A stretch of 64,000 nt of DNA from Bin5 sp034422415 (GTDB lineage Bacteria; Chloroflexota; Anaerolineae; Caldilineales; Caldilineaceae). The position numbers were made by a program, and so were the translations under genes. The notes under the pieces are model-generated. The model did not search any database and was not told the origin of the DNA. It saw only the letters and a list, made by a program, of their open reading frames with translations. The stretch is taken from the NCBI GenBank assembly GCA_965202955.1, contig OZ241871.1:2976001-3040000 (forward strand). Direction: 5' to 3'. Below, one piece after another: positions 51,579 through 60,585 of the stretch; positions within the stretch are counted from its first letter, which is position 1; the number at the start of each line of letters is the position of its first letter.

Positions 51579-52724
51579 CTACCGCTCAACCGTGATCGCA
51601 TAGTGCCCTTCGATGTGGGGGTAGCGCTCGACAACGTCCTCGGCCAGTTCGATACCCAGCCCCTTCCGGTCCGGCAGGTACAGCCGCCCGTCGACCATTT
51701 GCGGCGGTTCGGCCGCGATGCCCCACTGCAGCGGCCCCTGAATCTGACAAACCTCCAATATTTCCAGGTTCGGCAATGCCGCTATCGCGTGCGCGTGGGC
51801 CATCGCCATCAGCCCGTTGTGCCAGGAGTGAGGATAGAGCTTCAAGCCGTGATGCGCCGCTACTTCAGCGATCCGCACCAGTTCCGACAGTCCGCAAATG
51901 CCCGCGTCGGGCTGCACAATGTCATAGGCGCCCCTCTCAATGTAGGGGCGAAACTGCTCAAGCGTCGTGAAGCTCTCACCGCCCGTCACCGGCATCTCCA
52001 CCGCCGCCACAAGCGCGGCATAGCCGTCGATGTCGCTCCAGGGAATCGGCTCCTCCAGCCAGGCAAAGCCCAGGCGGTCCAGCTCCTTGGCGATCGGCAG
52101 GGCCTCCTCCAGCGTCAATCGACAGTTGCCGTCCAACGCCAGCTTCATGCGGCCCGCAACCGCCTGATGTAGTTCGCGCACCAGCCCGAGGAAACGGTCA
52201 ACCGTCACTCCGTCCCAATCCCACAGCGTGCCAATCCGGAACTTCATCGCCGGAAAGCCCTGTTCGACATACCCCAGCGCCTCTTCAATCAGCTGTTCCG
52301 GGCGCCCGCGCCAGTCATACCGGCAGCCGCTCGACGCGTACATCGGCACCGAGTCGGCCGGGCTGCCGCCGAGCAGTTGGCTGACCCGCTTGCCCTCGAT
52401 CTGCCCGCGCAGGTCCCATAGGGCGCAGTCGATTCCCGCAGCCGCCGCGTCGTGGGCGCGGCTTTTGCCATTTGGATGGGGCGCAGCCGCGGCGTCAGTC
52501 GGATCCTTGCCGACAATTGATGGCGCGAGCCACTCGACCCACTCGGCGATAAGCGTTGGCACACCGTATGCGCTCGCCTCGCCTATCCCGACCAGTCCCG
52601 CGTCGGTATGAACGCGCACAACTGCGCAATCGGCCTTCACCGTTCGATACCTTGCCGTGAACCACTGGCGTTCGGGTTCGTGCATACGTGAGAGACAGAG
52701 CGTGTCCAGCGCAGTTATCTTCAT
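51579..52724 (-). CDS. Enolase-superfamily dehydratase/racemase
   Basis: The 381-residue protein has the mandelate-racemase/muconate-lactonising fold: Lys in PAMKFRIGTLWDW (K-x-R), metal ligands Asp in LALDGNCRLT, Glu in WLEEPIPWSD and Glu in VTGGESFTTLE, and His in YPHSWHNGLM on the seventh strand. The K-x-R plus His pair suggests acid-sugar dehydration or a lactonising/racemising reaction. It leads the minus-strand operon with the Gfo/Idh/MocA and phytanoyl-CoA dioxygenase genes. It is only distantly similar to the enolase member at 43835-44947, so the two probably act on different compounds. Confidence 0.9.
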   Translation of the reverse strand: MKITALDTLCLSRMHEPERQWFTARYRTVKADCAVVRVHTDAGLVGIGEASAYGVPTLIAEWVEWLAPSIVGKDPTDAAAAPHPNGKSRAHDAAAAGIDCALWDLRGQIEGKRVSQLLGGSPADSVPMYASSGCRYDWRGRPEQLIEEALGYVEQGFPAMKFRIGTLWDWDGVTVDRFLGLVRELHQAVAGRMKLALDGNCRLTLEEALPIAKELDRLGFAWLEEPIPWSDIDGYAALVAAVEMPVTGGESFTTLEQFRPYIERGAYDIVQPDAGICGLSELVRIAEVAAHHGLKLYPHSWHNGLMAMAHAHAIAALPNLEILEVCQIQGPLQWGIAAEPPQMVDGRLYLPDRKGLGIELAEDVVERYPHIEGHYAITVER

Positions 52725-53414
52725 TTGTTCCTAATTCCTTCGGAGTTCCTGCAATGATCTCTTTCCTTTAGTATAGAGTCACTCGTCCGAGCGCCTTACC
52801 GTGTCTAGGATTCGAAGAGACTGACTTGGACTTCGCTTCCATATCGGCATACCGCAGCGGTCGGCTCTTCGGCTGGCTTGGCGACCGGCACAGTCGCAGC
52901 GCAAGTCTCGAACTGTCTGTGGGGCCGCGCGCCGATATGGAAGGGCCGGGGGCACGTCGACTGAGAGCACGAGGGAAACCTGCCGATGACGGCGATGAAA
53001 TTGAACCTTTTCCTTCATCAAACTGGAACTTCGATTCTCCCAACTTCACAGTTCCATCCAAGAAGCTACTCAAAGACAGCTCTTCGTGGATCTCCCCTGT
53101 CCTGAGCGGTCAACCAGCCACTAGTCGCCTCAACCGACAGATGAGAAGGATTCGGACGAGGAAGACTGCGCTCCCGGCGCCGTGCCAACAGGCACGTGAG
53201 CGATTTCGCGGTTGGGCCTTTCGGCAAAATTGTGGCTTGAATAAGGATCTGCTTTTTGGGCAAAAGTCAATCGGTTATAAGCCTAAGGTTTGCCTGTTCC
53301 CTTGTCAAGTTTTTCACTTTCACTCAAAGAAATAGGGCATCCAACATAGATACATTATAATGGACGGTTAGTACGCCCTGTGTGATCCGCTTCAAGGGCA
53401 AGTGAGGAGACTTC
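52725..53414. other. Non-coding region upstream of oligopeptidase B
   Basis: About 690 bp between divergent genes hold only short frames without family similarity, and composition falls toward AT near 53270-53360. A TATAAT at 53356-53361 could be the -10 box for the oligopeptidase gene; no good -35 is seen at 17 bp. The oligopeptidase ribosome-binding site GAGGAGA is just before 53415. Confidence 0.6.
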
Positions 53415-55559
53415 ATGGCAGTGAAGGTCGGCGCAAACGTCCGCGAGGAGAAGGCGGACGTGACCCCACCTGTGGCGCAAGAGCGCCCGGTAATCCATCA
53501 GAATCACGGTGACGAACGTCTCGACCCCTACTACTGGCTGCGGGAGCGCGACGACCCCGCTGTGCTGGCATATCTCGAAGCTGAGAACAGCTACACAGCT
53601 GCGATGCTGGCACACACCGAGCCCCTGCAAGGCACCCTCTACGACGAGATGAAGAGCCGTATCAAGGAAACCGATGAATCGGTACCCGTAGCCCGCGGTG
53701 GCTACTACTACTATTACCGTGAAGAAAAGGGCAAGCAGTACCGCATCTATTGCCGCAAGAAGCGCAGTCTGGACGCCGCTGAACAGGTGTTGCTCGATCT
53801 TAACGCAGAGGCCAAGGGACACGACTTCCTCCACATGGGCAACTTTGCTGTCAGCCCCGACCATTCCCTCCTGGCATTTGCCCTGGACACCGATGGCTCC
53901 GAGACCTACACGTTGCGTATCAAAGACCTGGCGAACGGCGGACTATTGCCCGACCGCATTGAGAATACCTATTACGGGCTGGAGTGGGGCAACAACAACC
54001 GTACCCTCTATTACACAACCCTCGACCCGGCCCAAAGACCTCACAAACTGCACCGCCACCGCTTGGGCGAAGCTCCAACCGAGGATGAGATTGTCTACCA
54101 TGAGGAAGATGAGCGCTTCTTTCTGCGGCTCTATAAGGCCAGGAGCGAAAGGTATATCTTCCTGGCCTTGGGCAGCGCCGTAACCTCTGAGGTCCATGCC
54201 ATTGACGCCAACGCGTCCGACAGCCAGCCAATTCTTGTCCAGCCGCGCGTCCAGGACGTGGAGTATTACGTCACCCATCATCGGGACCGGTCCGGCCAGG
54301 AGCGTTTTCTAATCCTGACGAACTGGGAGGCAGAGAACTTCCGTGTAATGACTGCCCCGGTTCGCACGACCACCCGCGAGAATTGGCAGGAGCTCATCCC
54401 TCATTCCGCCGAGATCATGCTTGACCGGATCGAGCCTTTCCAGGATTTCCTCGTGGTTTGGGAGCGTGAACACGGCCTTGCACAGATCAACATATATGAC
54501 CTGCGTGATGGAGACTTTCTCTCTGGACGACCGTCCGCTTCTCACCGCCTGCAGCAACAGGAGCCCGTTTATTCGGTTTCACACGGCCAAAACCCCGAAT
54601 TCAGCAGCCGCACGCTGCGCTTTCACTACACGTCGCTCGTCTCCCCGCCGACCGTGTTCGACTACGACATGCATGACCGAACGCGCGTGCTTCGCAAACA
54701 GGACGAAGTGAAGGGCTACGACCAGGCCGCGTATAGCTCGGAGCGCATCTGGTCGGTCGCGCCAGACGGTGTGCGGGTGCCGGTCTCGCTTGTCTATCCG
54801 GTTGGAGCGAAGAGAGATGGTGGCAATCTCTGCCTGCTCATCGGTTACGGATCCTACGGCATCAGCTATGACCCGTCTTTCAGCAGTAACCATGTGAGCC
54901 TCCTGCAACGGGGATTCGTCGTCGCATACGCCCACATCCGCGGCGGCGGTGAGATGGGACGGCAGTGGAAAGAGGATGGCAAGTATCTCAAGAAGAAAAA
55001 CACATTTACCGACTTCATTGCCTGCGCCGAAGCATTGATCGCCCGGCAGTATACTTCGCCGCAGCGCCTTGTCATTAGCGGCCGCAGCGCCGGTGGTCTG
55101 CTCATGGGCGCAGTTGCCAATATGCGCCCGGACCTGTTCGCAGGCGTCGTGGCCGGTGTTCCTTTCGTCGATGTCGTCAACACAATGCTCGATCCCACCA
55201 TCCCTTTAACGGTCATCGAGTGGGAAGAGTGGGGCAATCCCGCCGATGCCGAGTTCTATCACTATATAAAGAGTTATTCGCCCTACGACAATGTTGAGGC
55301 CAAGCCTTATCCGGCCATTCTGGCAACGGCCGGGCTAAACGATCCGCGAGTTCAATACTGGGAGCCGGCCAAGTGGGTTGCCAGGCTGAGAATGTGCAAG
55401 ACCGATGACAACCCACTCCTGCTCAAGACTGAGATGGGAGCCGGACACTTCAGCAAGTCCGGTCGTTACAACTACTTGGAGGAGATTGCGCTCGAATATG
55501 CTTTCATTCTTGACACGCTTGACGCCGATACATCCAATCACCGGGGAAGCGAACGATGA
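53415..55559 (+). CDS. ptrB: Oligopeptidase B (S9A prolyl oligopeptidase family)
   Basis: The 714-residue protein has an N-terminal seven-bladed propeller (starting RLDPYYWLRERDDPAVLAYL) and a C-terminal alpha/beta hydrolase domain. The catalytic Ser is in VISGRSAGGLLMGA (about residue 559), the substrate-binding PTIPLTVIEWEEWGNP block follows, Asp is in GLNDPRVQYWEP and His in TEMGAGHFSKSG. Oligopeptidase B cleaves short peptides after Arg or Lys in the cytoplasm; the acidic WEEWGNP region is typical of it. The ATG at 53415 has GAGGAGA 6 bases upstream. A low-confidence frame overlaps its stop by 4 bp. Confidence 0.93.
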   Translation: MAVKVGANVREEKADVTPPVAQERPVIHQNHGDERLDPYYWLRERDDPAVLAYLEAENSYTAAMLAHTEPLQGTLYDEMKSRIKETDESVPVARGGYYYYYREEKGKQYRIYCRKKRSLDAAEQVLLDLNAEAKGHDFLHMGNFAVSPDHSLLAFALDTDGSETYTLRIKDLANGGLLPDRIENTYYGLEWGNNNRTLYYTTLDPAQRPHKLHRHRLGEAPTEDEIVYHEEDERFFLRLYKARSERYIFLALGSAVTSEVHAIDANASDSQPILVQPRVQDVEYYVTHHRDRSGQERFLILTNWEAENFRVMTAPVRTTTRENWQELIPHSAEIMLDRIEPFQDFLVVWEREHGLAQINIYDLRDGDFLSGRPSASHRLQQQEPVYSVSHGQNPEFSSRTLRFHYTSLVSPPTVFDYDMHDRTRVLRKQDEVKGYDQAAYSSERIWSVAPDGVRVPVSLVYPVGAKRDGGNLCLLIGYGSYGISYDPSFSSNHVSLLQRGFVVAYAHIRGGGEMGRQWKEDGKYLKKKNTFTDFIACAEALIARQYTSPQRLVISGRSAGGLLMGAVANMRPDLFAGVVAGVPFVDVVNTMLDPTIPLTVIEWEEWGNPADAEFYHYIKSYSPYDNVEAKPYPAILATAGLNDPRVQYWEPAKWVARLRMCKTDDNPLLLKTEMGAGHFSKSGRYNYLEEIALEYAFILDTLDADTSNHRGSER

Positions 55560-56266
55560 TTCGGATAATCGGTAGAGAAATTGTGCGCGAACGTCCGTTT
55601 GCTTTCCCGGCAGACTCTTACCTGCTTCATGTAGCGGCCACCTTGCCGCCGCGACTGCACCGGGAATTGCCGCCGGTGGAGGATGGGCCAGAAGATTTTG
55701 TGTTCCTGAGATTCTTCTTGCAGAGCCGCGTCGCCAGCATCCATACATGGAGCGGTGCATTAGCATGGGACGCAACCGCAGACTGCCGGCTGCAACTCAG
55801 ACACTCCCCTACAGGCTCCTTGCATCCTCGGCTGAACCTGCAGCCTGCCGGCCAGTCTGCTCTGGCCGCGACCCTGGTTACCGCCGACGACTGGCAATCC
55901 GGACGGGGCCCGAACGGTCCAAACGGACAGCAGGCAGAAAGACGGCTTGATCATGCGGCGATTGCGCTGCCGGCGGTTCGAGGCGGCGGAGTCAATGAAC
56001 ACAAAGACAATGGCGAAAATCACCACCGGCCGGAGTCAAAGATTGCCTACCAGCCCACCGTTGATGAATCGAGCAGGAACAGAGAAGGCGGTCACTCAGG
56101 GCACGGCTACGTCCTTCTTGCCATCCTGGAACCTGGATCTGCGGAGCCGCATACCGTATTGAGCGCCGACCCCTACACTTTGGCTCTTGTGGGACGATTT
56201 CGTCTTTTGGCCGAGGCGATAGCCGGCTGGATGGGGACCAAAATCGAGATTGTCACTGCTTCGTGA
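55556..56266 (+). CDS. Doubtful hypothetical ORF after ptrB
   Basis: A 236-codon open frame starts at an ATGA overlap with the ptrB stop. The protein is Pro-, Arg- and His-rich with a long polar middle (GPNGPNGQQAERR, NEHKDNGENHHRPESK) and shows no family motif, no signal peptide and no convincing helices. Third-position GC preference is weaker than in the neighbouring genes. It may be a non-coding spacer between ptrB and the sulfotransferase-like gene, or a fast-changing protein. A minus-strand membrane-like segment near 55990-56030 was also looked at and is too short to call. Confidence 0.2.
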   Translation: MIRIIGREIVRERPFAFPADSYLLHVAATLPPRLHRELPPVEDGPEDFVFLRFFLQSRVASIHTWSGALAWDATADCRLQLRHSPTGSLHPRLNLQPAGQSALAATLVTADDWQSGRGPNGPNGQQAERRLDHAAIALPAVRGGGVNEHKDNGENHHRPESKIAYQPTVDESSRNREGGHSGHGYVLLAILEPGSAEPHTVLSADPYTLALVGRFRLLAEAIAGWMGTKIEIVTAS

Positions 56267-56327
56267 GTAGAGAAAAGTGAGCAGGGGCTCGTAGCCCTTG
56301 ATGACGCCATTCGCTTGCACTTTTGCC

Positions 56328-57050
56328 ATGACGCGAATTGCCATGTGGTGCGCGCCGCGCACCATCTCTACCGCGCTGATGCGCGCTTGGGAAAACCGGT
56401 CCGACACGGTCGTCATCGATGAGCCGTTCTACGCCCACTACCTGCAAGCAACCGGCATCGATCACCCCGGCCGCGACGAGATCATCTCCACCTACGAGAC
56501 TGACTGGCGCGCTGTTGTGCGCGGTCTGACGGAGGATCCCCTGCTTCACGGGGCAACCATCAGTTATCAAAAGCAGATGGCGCACCACATCCTGGACCAC
56601 ATCGAATTGGACTGGGTCGGCAAAGTGACGAACTGCTTTCTGCTCCGCGCCCCGGCGGAAGTCATCACCTCCTACATAAAGGTCCGGCCGGAACCTACAC
56701 TGCAGGACCTCGGTTTTCCCCAGCTCTTGCGCCTGTTTGAGGCCGTCCGCTCGCGCACCGGCTCCGTCCCGCCGGTCGTCGACAGCCAGGACGTGCTGCG
56801 CGACCCCCGGTACACGCTCTCCCGACTATGTCGGGCCGTGTCGGTACCCTTCAGTGAATGCATGCTCTCCTGGCCTTCTGGCCGCCGGGACAGCGACGGC
56901 GTTTGGGCGCCCTATTGGTACGGGGCTGTCGAAAAATCGACCGGATTCTCGCCGTATCGCCCTAAAGACGAGCCTGTGCCGCCTCATCTTCAGCGCCTCC
57001 TTTCCAAGGCACAAGAGATATACCTGGAACTCCATCGTTTCCGTCTATGA
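56328..57050 (+). CDS. Sulfotransferase-like protein
   Basis: The 240-residue protein opens MTRIAMWCAPRTISTALMRAW, which matches the 5'-phosphosulfate loop of PAPS sulfotransferase relatives (a P-loop-like S/T-x-S/T-x-x-x start), followed by VVIDEPFYAHYL and VTNCFLLRAPAEVITSYI, where the Arg in LLRAPAE corresponds to the 3'-phosphate site. Proteins of this class are often found fused with, or next to, class IV aminotransferases. Here the aminotransferase gene follows 53 bp downstream. The first ATG at 56328 is taken by homology; no clear ribosome-binding site is visible. Whether it truly moves sulfate is unproven. Confidence 0.7.
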   Translation: MTRIAMWCAPRTISTALMRAWENRSDTVVIDEPFYAHYLQATGIDHPGRDEIISTYETDWRAVVRGLTEDPLLHGATISYQKQMAHHILDHIELDWVGKVTNCFLLRAPAEVITSYIKVRPEPTLQDLGFPQLLRLFEAVRSRTGSVPPVVDSQDVLRDPRYTLSRLCRAVSVPFSECMLSWPSGRRDSDGVWAPYWYGAVEKSTGFSPYRPKDEPVPPHLQRLLSKAQEIYLELHRFRL

Positions 57051-57103
57051 GGCCGCGGGAAGCCCTGAATCGAGCGGGCCGCGCACGAACCACAGGTGCG
57101 ACC

Positions 57104-58009
57104 ATGTTGCAGAAATTCTACGAAGCGAATCGCGATCTTCTCGTCAACGTCAACGGCCAGCTTGTCCACCGAGATGAGGCCGGAATCAGCCCGTTCGATT
57201 CAGCCGTGCAGAACGGAGATGCCGTCTGGGAGGGTCTGCGTCTTTACAACGGGCGCATCTTTAAACTGAACGAGCACCTGGCCCGCCTGCGAAATGGGGC
57301 CAAAGCCCTTGCCTACAAGGGGGTTCCCACAAATGACGAGATTGTCGAACAGCTGCGGCGTACCCTCACAGCGAACGAAATGCGCGACAGCGTCCATATC
57401 CGTCTTACTCTCAGCCGCGGCGTCAAGTACACCAGCGGCATGGACCCCCGCCTCAATAGCAGCGGCACAACGCTCATAGTCCTTGCCGAACACAAGCCGC
57501 CCGTCTACGCACGCGGCGGGATTCGTCTGATCACCTCTGCCATTCGCCGCATTCCCCCGGAGTGCCTCGATCAAAAGATTCACTCCTGTAACATGCTCAA
57601 CTCGATTCTGGCAAAGATTCAGGCTAATGCCGCCGGCGTGGACGATGCGGTTATGCTCGACCTGAACGGATATGTCGCCGAAACGAACGCAACTCACCTA
57701 TTCGTGGTCTTCGACTGTACCATTGCCACGCCCCACACGCACGCCTGCCCAGAGGGGATTACTCGCGCCACCGTGCTCGACCTGTGTCAGGAGCACGGCA
57801 TCCGCGCGGTTGTGCGTGACATCTCCCTGCCCGAACTCTACCGTGCCGACGAGCTGTTCTGCACCGGCACGTTGGGCGAACTGTCGCCGGTGATTGAGTT
57901 GGACGGGCGGGTCATCGGTAACGGCGAGAGCGGCCCCGTCTCCCGGCAACTCAGCCAACTCTATGCCGACTTCACCAGCAGTTCTGGATTCCCGATTCTG
58001 CAAGCATAA
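57104..58009 (+). CDS. Class IV aminotransferase (branched-chain aminotransferase-like)
   Basis: The 301-residue PLP enzyme has the fold-type IV layout: NGQLVHRDEAGISPFDSAVQNGDAVWEGLRLYNG at the start (here given as adjoining blocks), LNEHLARLRNGAKAL near residue 60, the catalytic Lys in CLDQKIHSCNML (about residue 162), and the phosphate-binding ATNATHLFVV and GITRATVLDL blocks. It transfers amino groups between amino acids and 2-oxoacids; branched-chain amino acids are the typical substrates, D-amino acids an alternative. The ATG at 57104 is chosen because homology starts there; the frame is open back to 57047, where it overlaps the sulfotransferase-like stop. The two genes form a unit. Confidence 0.9.
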   Translation: MLQKFYEANRDLLVNVNGQLVHRDEAGISPFDSAVQNGDAVWEGLRLYNGRIFKLNEHLARLRNGAKALAYKGVPTNDEIVEQLRRTLTANEMRDSVHIRLTLSRGVKYTSGMDPRLNSSGTTLIVLAEHKPPVYARGGIRLITSAIRRIPPECLDQKIHSCNMLNSILAKIQANAAGVDDAVMLDLNGYVAETNATHLFVVFDCTIATPHTHACPEGITRATVLDLCQEHGIRAVVRDISLPELYRADELFCTGTLGELSPVIELDGRVIGNGESGPVSRQLSQLYADFTSSSGFPILQA

Positions 58010-58238
58010 CAGCATGAAGAAGGTGTGGCCTGTCCCCCAACGGACCGCACTCTGGGGACGCCTCCGATCTTTTCCATGAGAAGTCGGCGGCGACCCGAAC
58101 CTCTGGGAGAATGCTCCGAGGAGGAATTGCTCCAAAGCCACGCAGTGCCGCCGGCCCTGAAGCTGAGAGGCTGTTAACTTCGAATCTGAGGATAGGCGGA
58201 GCGGGTTATGCTGCTGAAAAGAGGGCGTAAACGACTGG

Positions 58239-59498
58239 TTAAGAGATGGCCAGTCCGTTCAACAGTTCAACCGTGTGGTAGATGGGCAGAGGATTTCCCA
58301 GGCGGCGAAGGTGGCTGTCGATCTGGGTCATGCATCCAATGTTGCCGGTCACGACCGCCTGCGCGCCTGTTCCAACTATCGCTTCCGCCTTGCGACGCCC
58401 CAACTGTGCGGCGATTTCCGGCTGTTCGATGTTATAACTTCCCGCCGAACCACAACAGATTTCCCCTTCCGGGATCGGCGCCAGCGTCAAATTGGGGATC
58501 GTCGAGAGCAACCTGCGTGGCGCGTCCGTAACCCCCTGCGCATGGGCCAGATGGCAGGCATCGTGATAGGCCACCGTGACAGGCTGCGGGAGCGCGGCCG
58601 GCGCTTCGATTCCGAGCTTGTCCAGAAAGACGGTAATATCCTGTACCTTGGCTGCAAAACTCGCCGCATTCTGCTCCTCGGCTTCTCCGGCGAACAACAA
58701 TGGGTACTCGTGCATGCCTGAACCGCAGCCGGCCGCGTTCGTCAACACGGCGTCGCACTCGTTCAGGTCAAAAGCACTGAGATTTCGCCTTGCCAACGCC
58801 CGCGCCTGCTCCGCGGCGCCGGTGTGCATCGACAGCGCGCCGCAGCAGCCCTGTCGCGGCGGAACGAAAACTTCGACTCCGTTGCGCGTCAGAACGTCGA
58901 CAGTGGCGCGGTTGATGCCGGGCGTCAACACCTGCTGCACGCAGCCGCTCAGCAACGCGACCCGCGCCCGCCGCTCTCCTCTCGCCGGCGAAACGAGCGG
59001 CAGATCCATGCGCGGCGGCAGCCGGTCCGGCAGCAGTTCGAGCATCGTACGCAGCGCTGGCGGCAGGAAGCGCCTGAACCCCTTCGTAAAACGTCCCATT
59101 GTCGCCGCCGCACGGAAGCGTCCGGGGTAGGGCAGCGTCTGGTTGGTCAGTGTGCGCGTCAACTCCTGCACGAAAGACCGGCGGCGTTGCTTTTCCGCCA
59201 TTTCGCGGAAGGGTGTGAGCAGATCGCCATACGCCACGCCCGACGGGCAGGCCGTAACGCAGGCAAGGCAGCCCAGGCAGCGGTCCACGTGGGGAAGCAC
59301 CTCATCCTGCGCCAGTTCTCCCTCCAGGGCCCCTTTCATCAGCACAATGCGCCCGCGCGGCGAGTCCATTTCCTCACCCAGCGCCAGGTAGGTAGGGCAG
59401 GATGGCAGGCAGAAGCCGCAATGTACGCAGCTTGCAACGGCTTCCGCCATGGAGGCCGCCTGTGGGCCGAGAGAATCTACCGGAATCGAGTGGCGCAT
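58239..59498 (-). CDS. glcF: Glycolate oxidase iron-sulfur subunit GlcF
   Basis: The 419-residue subunit has two [4Fe-4S] motifs near the N-terminus, CVHCGFCLPSCP (about residues 24-35) and CLGCLACVTACPSG (about 74-87), and two CCG-type domains, seen as GCCGALSMHTG and CCGSAGSYN. It passes electrons from the flavin subunits to the quinone pool during oxidation of glycolate or a related 2-hydroxyacid. It is the last of four minus-strand genes (glcD, glcE, a quinone oxidoreductase, glcF). The interposed oxidoreductase gene is unusual for this cluster. Confidence 0.93.
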   Translation of the reverse strand: MRHSIPVDSLGPQAASMAEAVASCVHCGFCLPSCPTYLALGEEMDSPRGRIVLMKGALEGELAQDEVLPHVDRCLGCLACVTACPSGVAYGDLLTPFREMAEKQRRRSFVQELTRTLTNQTLPYPGRFRAAATMGRFTKGFRRFLPPALRTMLELLPDRLPPRMDLPLVSPARGERRARVALLSGCVQQVLTPGINRATVDVLTRNGVEVFVPPRQGCCGALSMHTGAAEQARALARRNLSAFDLNECDAVLTNAAGCGSGMHEYPLLFAGEAEEQNAASFAAKVQDITVFLDKLGIEAPAALPQPVTVAYHDACHLAHAQGVTDAPRRLLSTIPNLTLAPIPEGEICCGSAGSYNIEQPEIAAQLGRRKAEAIVGTGAQAVVTGNIGCMTQIDSHLRRLGNPLPIYHTVELLNGLAIS

Positions 59499-59526
59499 AG
59501 GATATCAGTAGAAGAAATGGTGCGGG

Positions 59527-60495
59527 TCAGGTCGTCAGCAACACTTTGCCCTTGGTCTTGCGCGCCTCCAGGTAACCATGGGCGCCGCTTGCGTCCTCCA
59601 GAGGAAAGGTGCGGTCAATACGAATCGTGAGCTTCCCTTCAGCGACCCAGGTGAAGATGTCATTGGCGCGCCCCTCCAGTTCCTCACGCGTCAGCATGTA
59701 GGATGCGAGGCTGGGCCGGGTCACATAGAGCGAACCTTTCTGGTTGAGGGTCTGCAGGTCGAACGTCGGTACGACACCGCTGGCCTGGCCAAACAGGACC
59801 ATATATCCGCGCGGCTTGAGGCAGTCCAGGCTCCTGTCGAATGTGTCGATACCGACCGAATCGTACACAACATCCACGCCGGCTCCTTCGGTCAGGTCCC
59901 GCACAGCCTCGGAAAAGTCCACCTCGGTGTAGCGGACCGTCTCGTCAGCGCCGGCCGCCTTGGCGATGCGCGCCTTCTCTTCAGTCGAGACTGTACCGAT
60001 TACGCGGGCCCCGCGCAACTTGGCGATCTGAACCAGCAGGGCCCCGGTCCCGCCCGCCGCGGCATGGACGAGACAGGTGTCCCCTGGCTTGAGCGGGTAG
60101 GTGCTGCACGCCAGGTAGTGCGCCGTCATCCCCTGTATCATCGCCGCCGCGCCTCTTTGCGCATCCACGCCTGCGGCCCGCTTTACAAGCACCTTGGACG
60201 GCACGATGGCGTATTCGGCATACGAGCCGGCCGTCATCCCGTAGGCGACTGCATCACCCACCGCCACCTCGGTTACACCCTCTCCCACTGCATCGACAAT
60301 GCCCGCGCCTTCAACGCCCGGCGTGAAGGGAAGCGGCATCGGATACCAGCCCCGGCGGTGGTAGGTGTCGATAAAGTTGACGCCCGCGACCTCGATCTTC
60401 ACGCGGGCCTCGCCCGCGCCCGGATCGGGTACCGCCAGGTCAACGATTTGAAGTACCTCTGGTGCGCCGACTTCCTGCACGCGAATCGCTTTCAT
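59527..60495 (-). CDS. NADPH:quinone oxidoreductase (QOR, zeta-crystallin family)
   Basis: The 322-residue MDR-family enzyme lacks zinc ligands and has the QOR pattern: MKAIRVQEVGAPEVLQIVDL at the start, GVNFIDTYHRRGWYP near residue 40, PFTPGVEGAGIVDAVGEGV and the nucleotide loop VHAAAGGTGALLVQIAKLRGA near residue 145. It reduces quinones with NADPH, protecting against redox cycling. It lies between glcE and glcF on the same strand, with 28 bp to glcF, so it is probably co-transcribed with the glycolate oxidase genes. A role in handling quinone reduction linked to that oxidase is plausible but not shown. Confidence 0.92.
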   Translation of the reverse strand: MKAIRVQEVGAPEVLQIVDLAVPDPGAGEARVKIEVAGVNFIDTYHRRGWYPMPLPFTPGVEGAGIVDAVGEGVTEVAVGDAVAYGMTAGSYAEYAIVPSKVLVKRAAGVDAQRGAAAMIQGMTAHYLACSTYPLKPGDTCLVHAAAGGTGALLVQIAKLRGARVIGTVSTEEKARIAKAAGADETVRYTEVDFSEAVRDLTEGAGVDVVYDSVGIDTFDRSLDCLKPRGYMVLFGQASGVVPTFDLQTLNQKGSLYVTRPSLASYMLTREELEGRANDIFTWVAEGKLTIRIDRTFPLEDASGAHGYLEARKTKGKVLLTT

Positions 60496-60585
60496 CAGAT
60501 TTCTCCTCGAAACTGCAGTCCTGCAATTGTGGATGATTGCTGGAACTCATTCCCTTCATATTGGTGAAGTTGCCAATAGCTGATG

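Noticed and set aside
55760..56026. Minus-strand frame with a membrane-like start (VIFAIVFVFID)
   Set aside because: Only one short hydrophobic run, stops just upstream, and no match to a known family.
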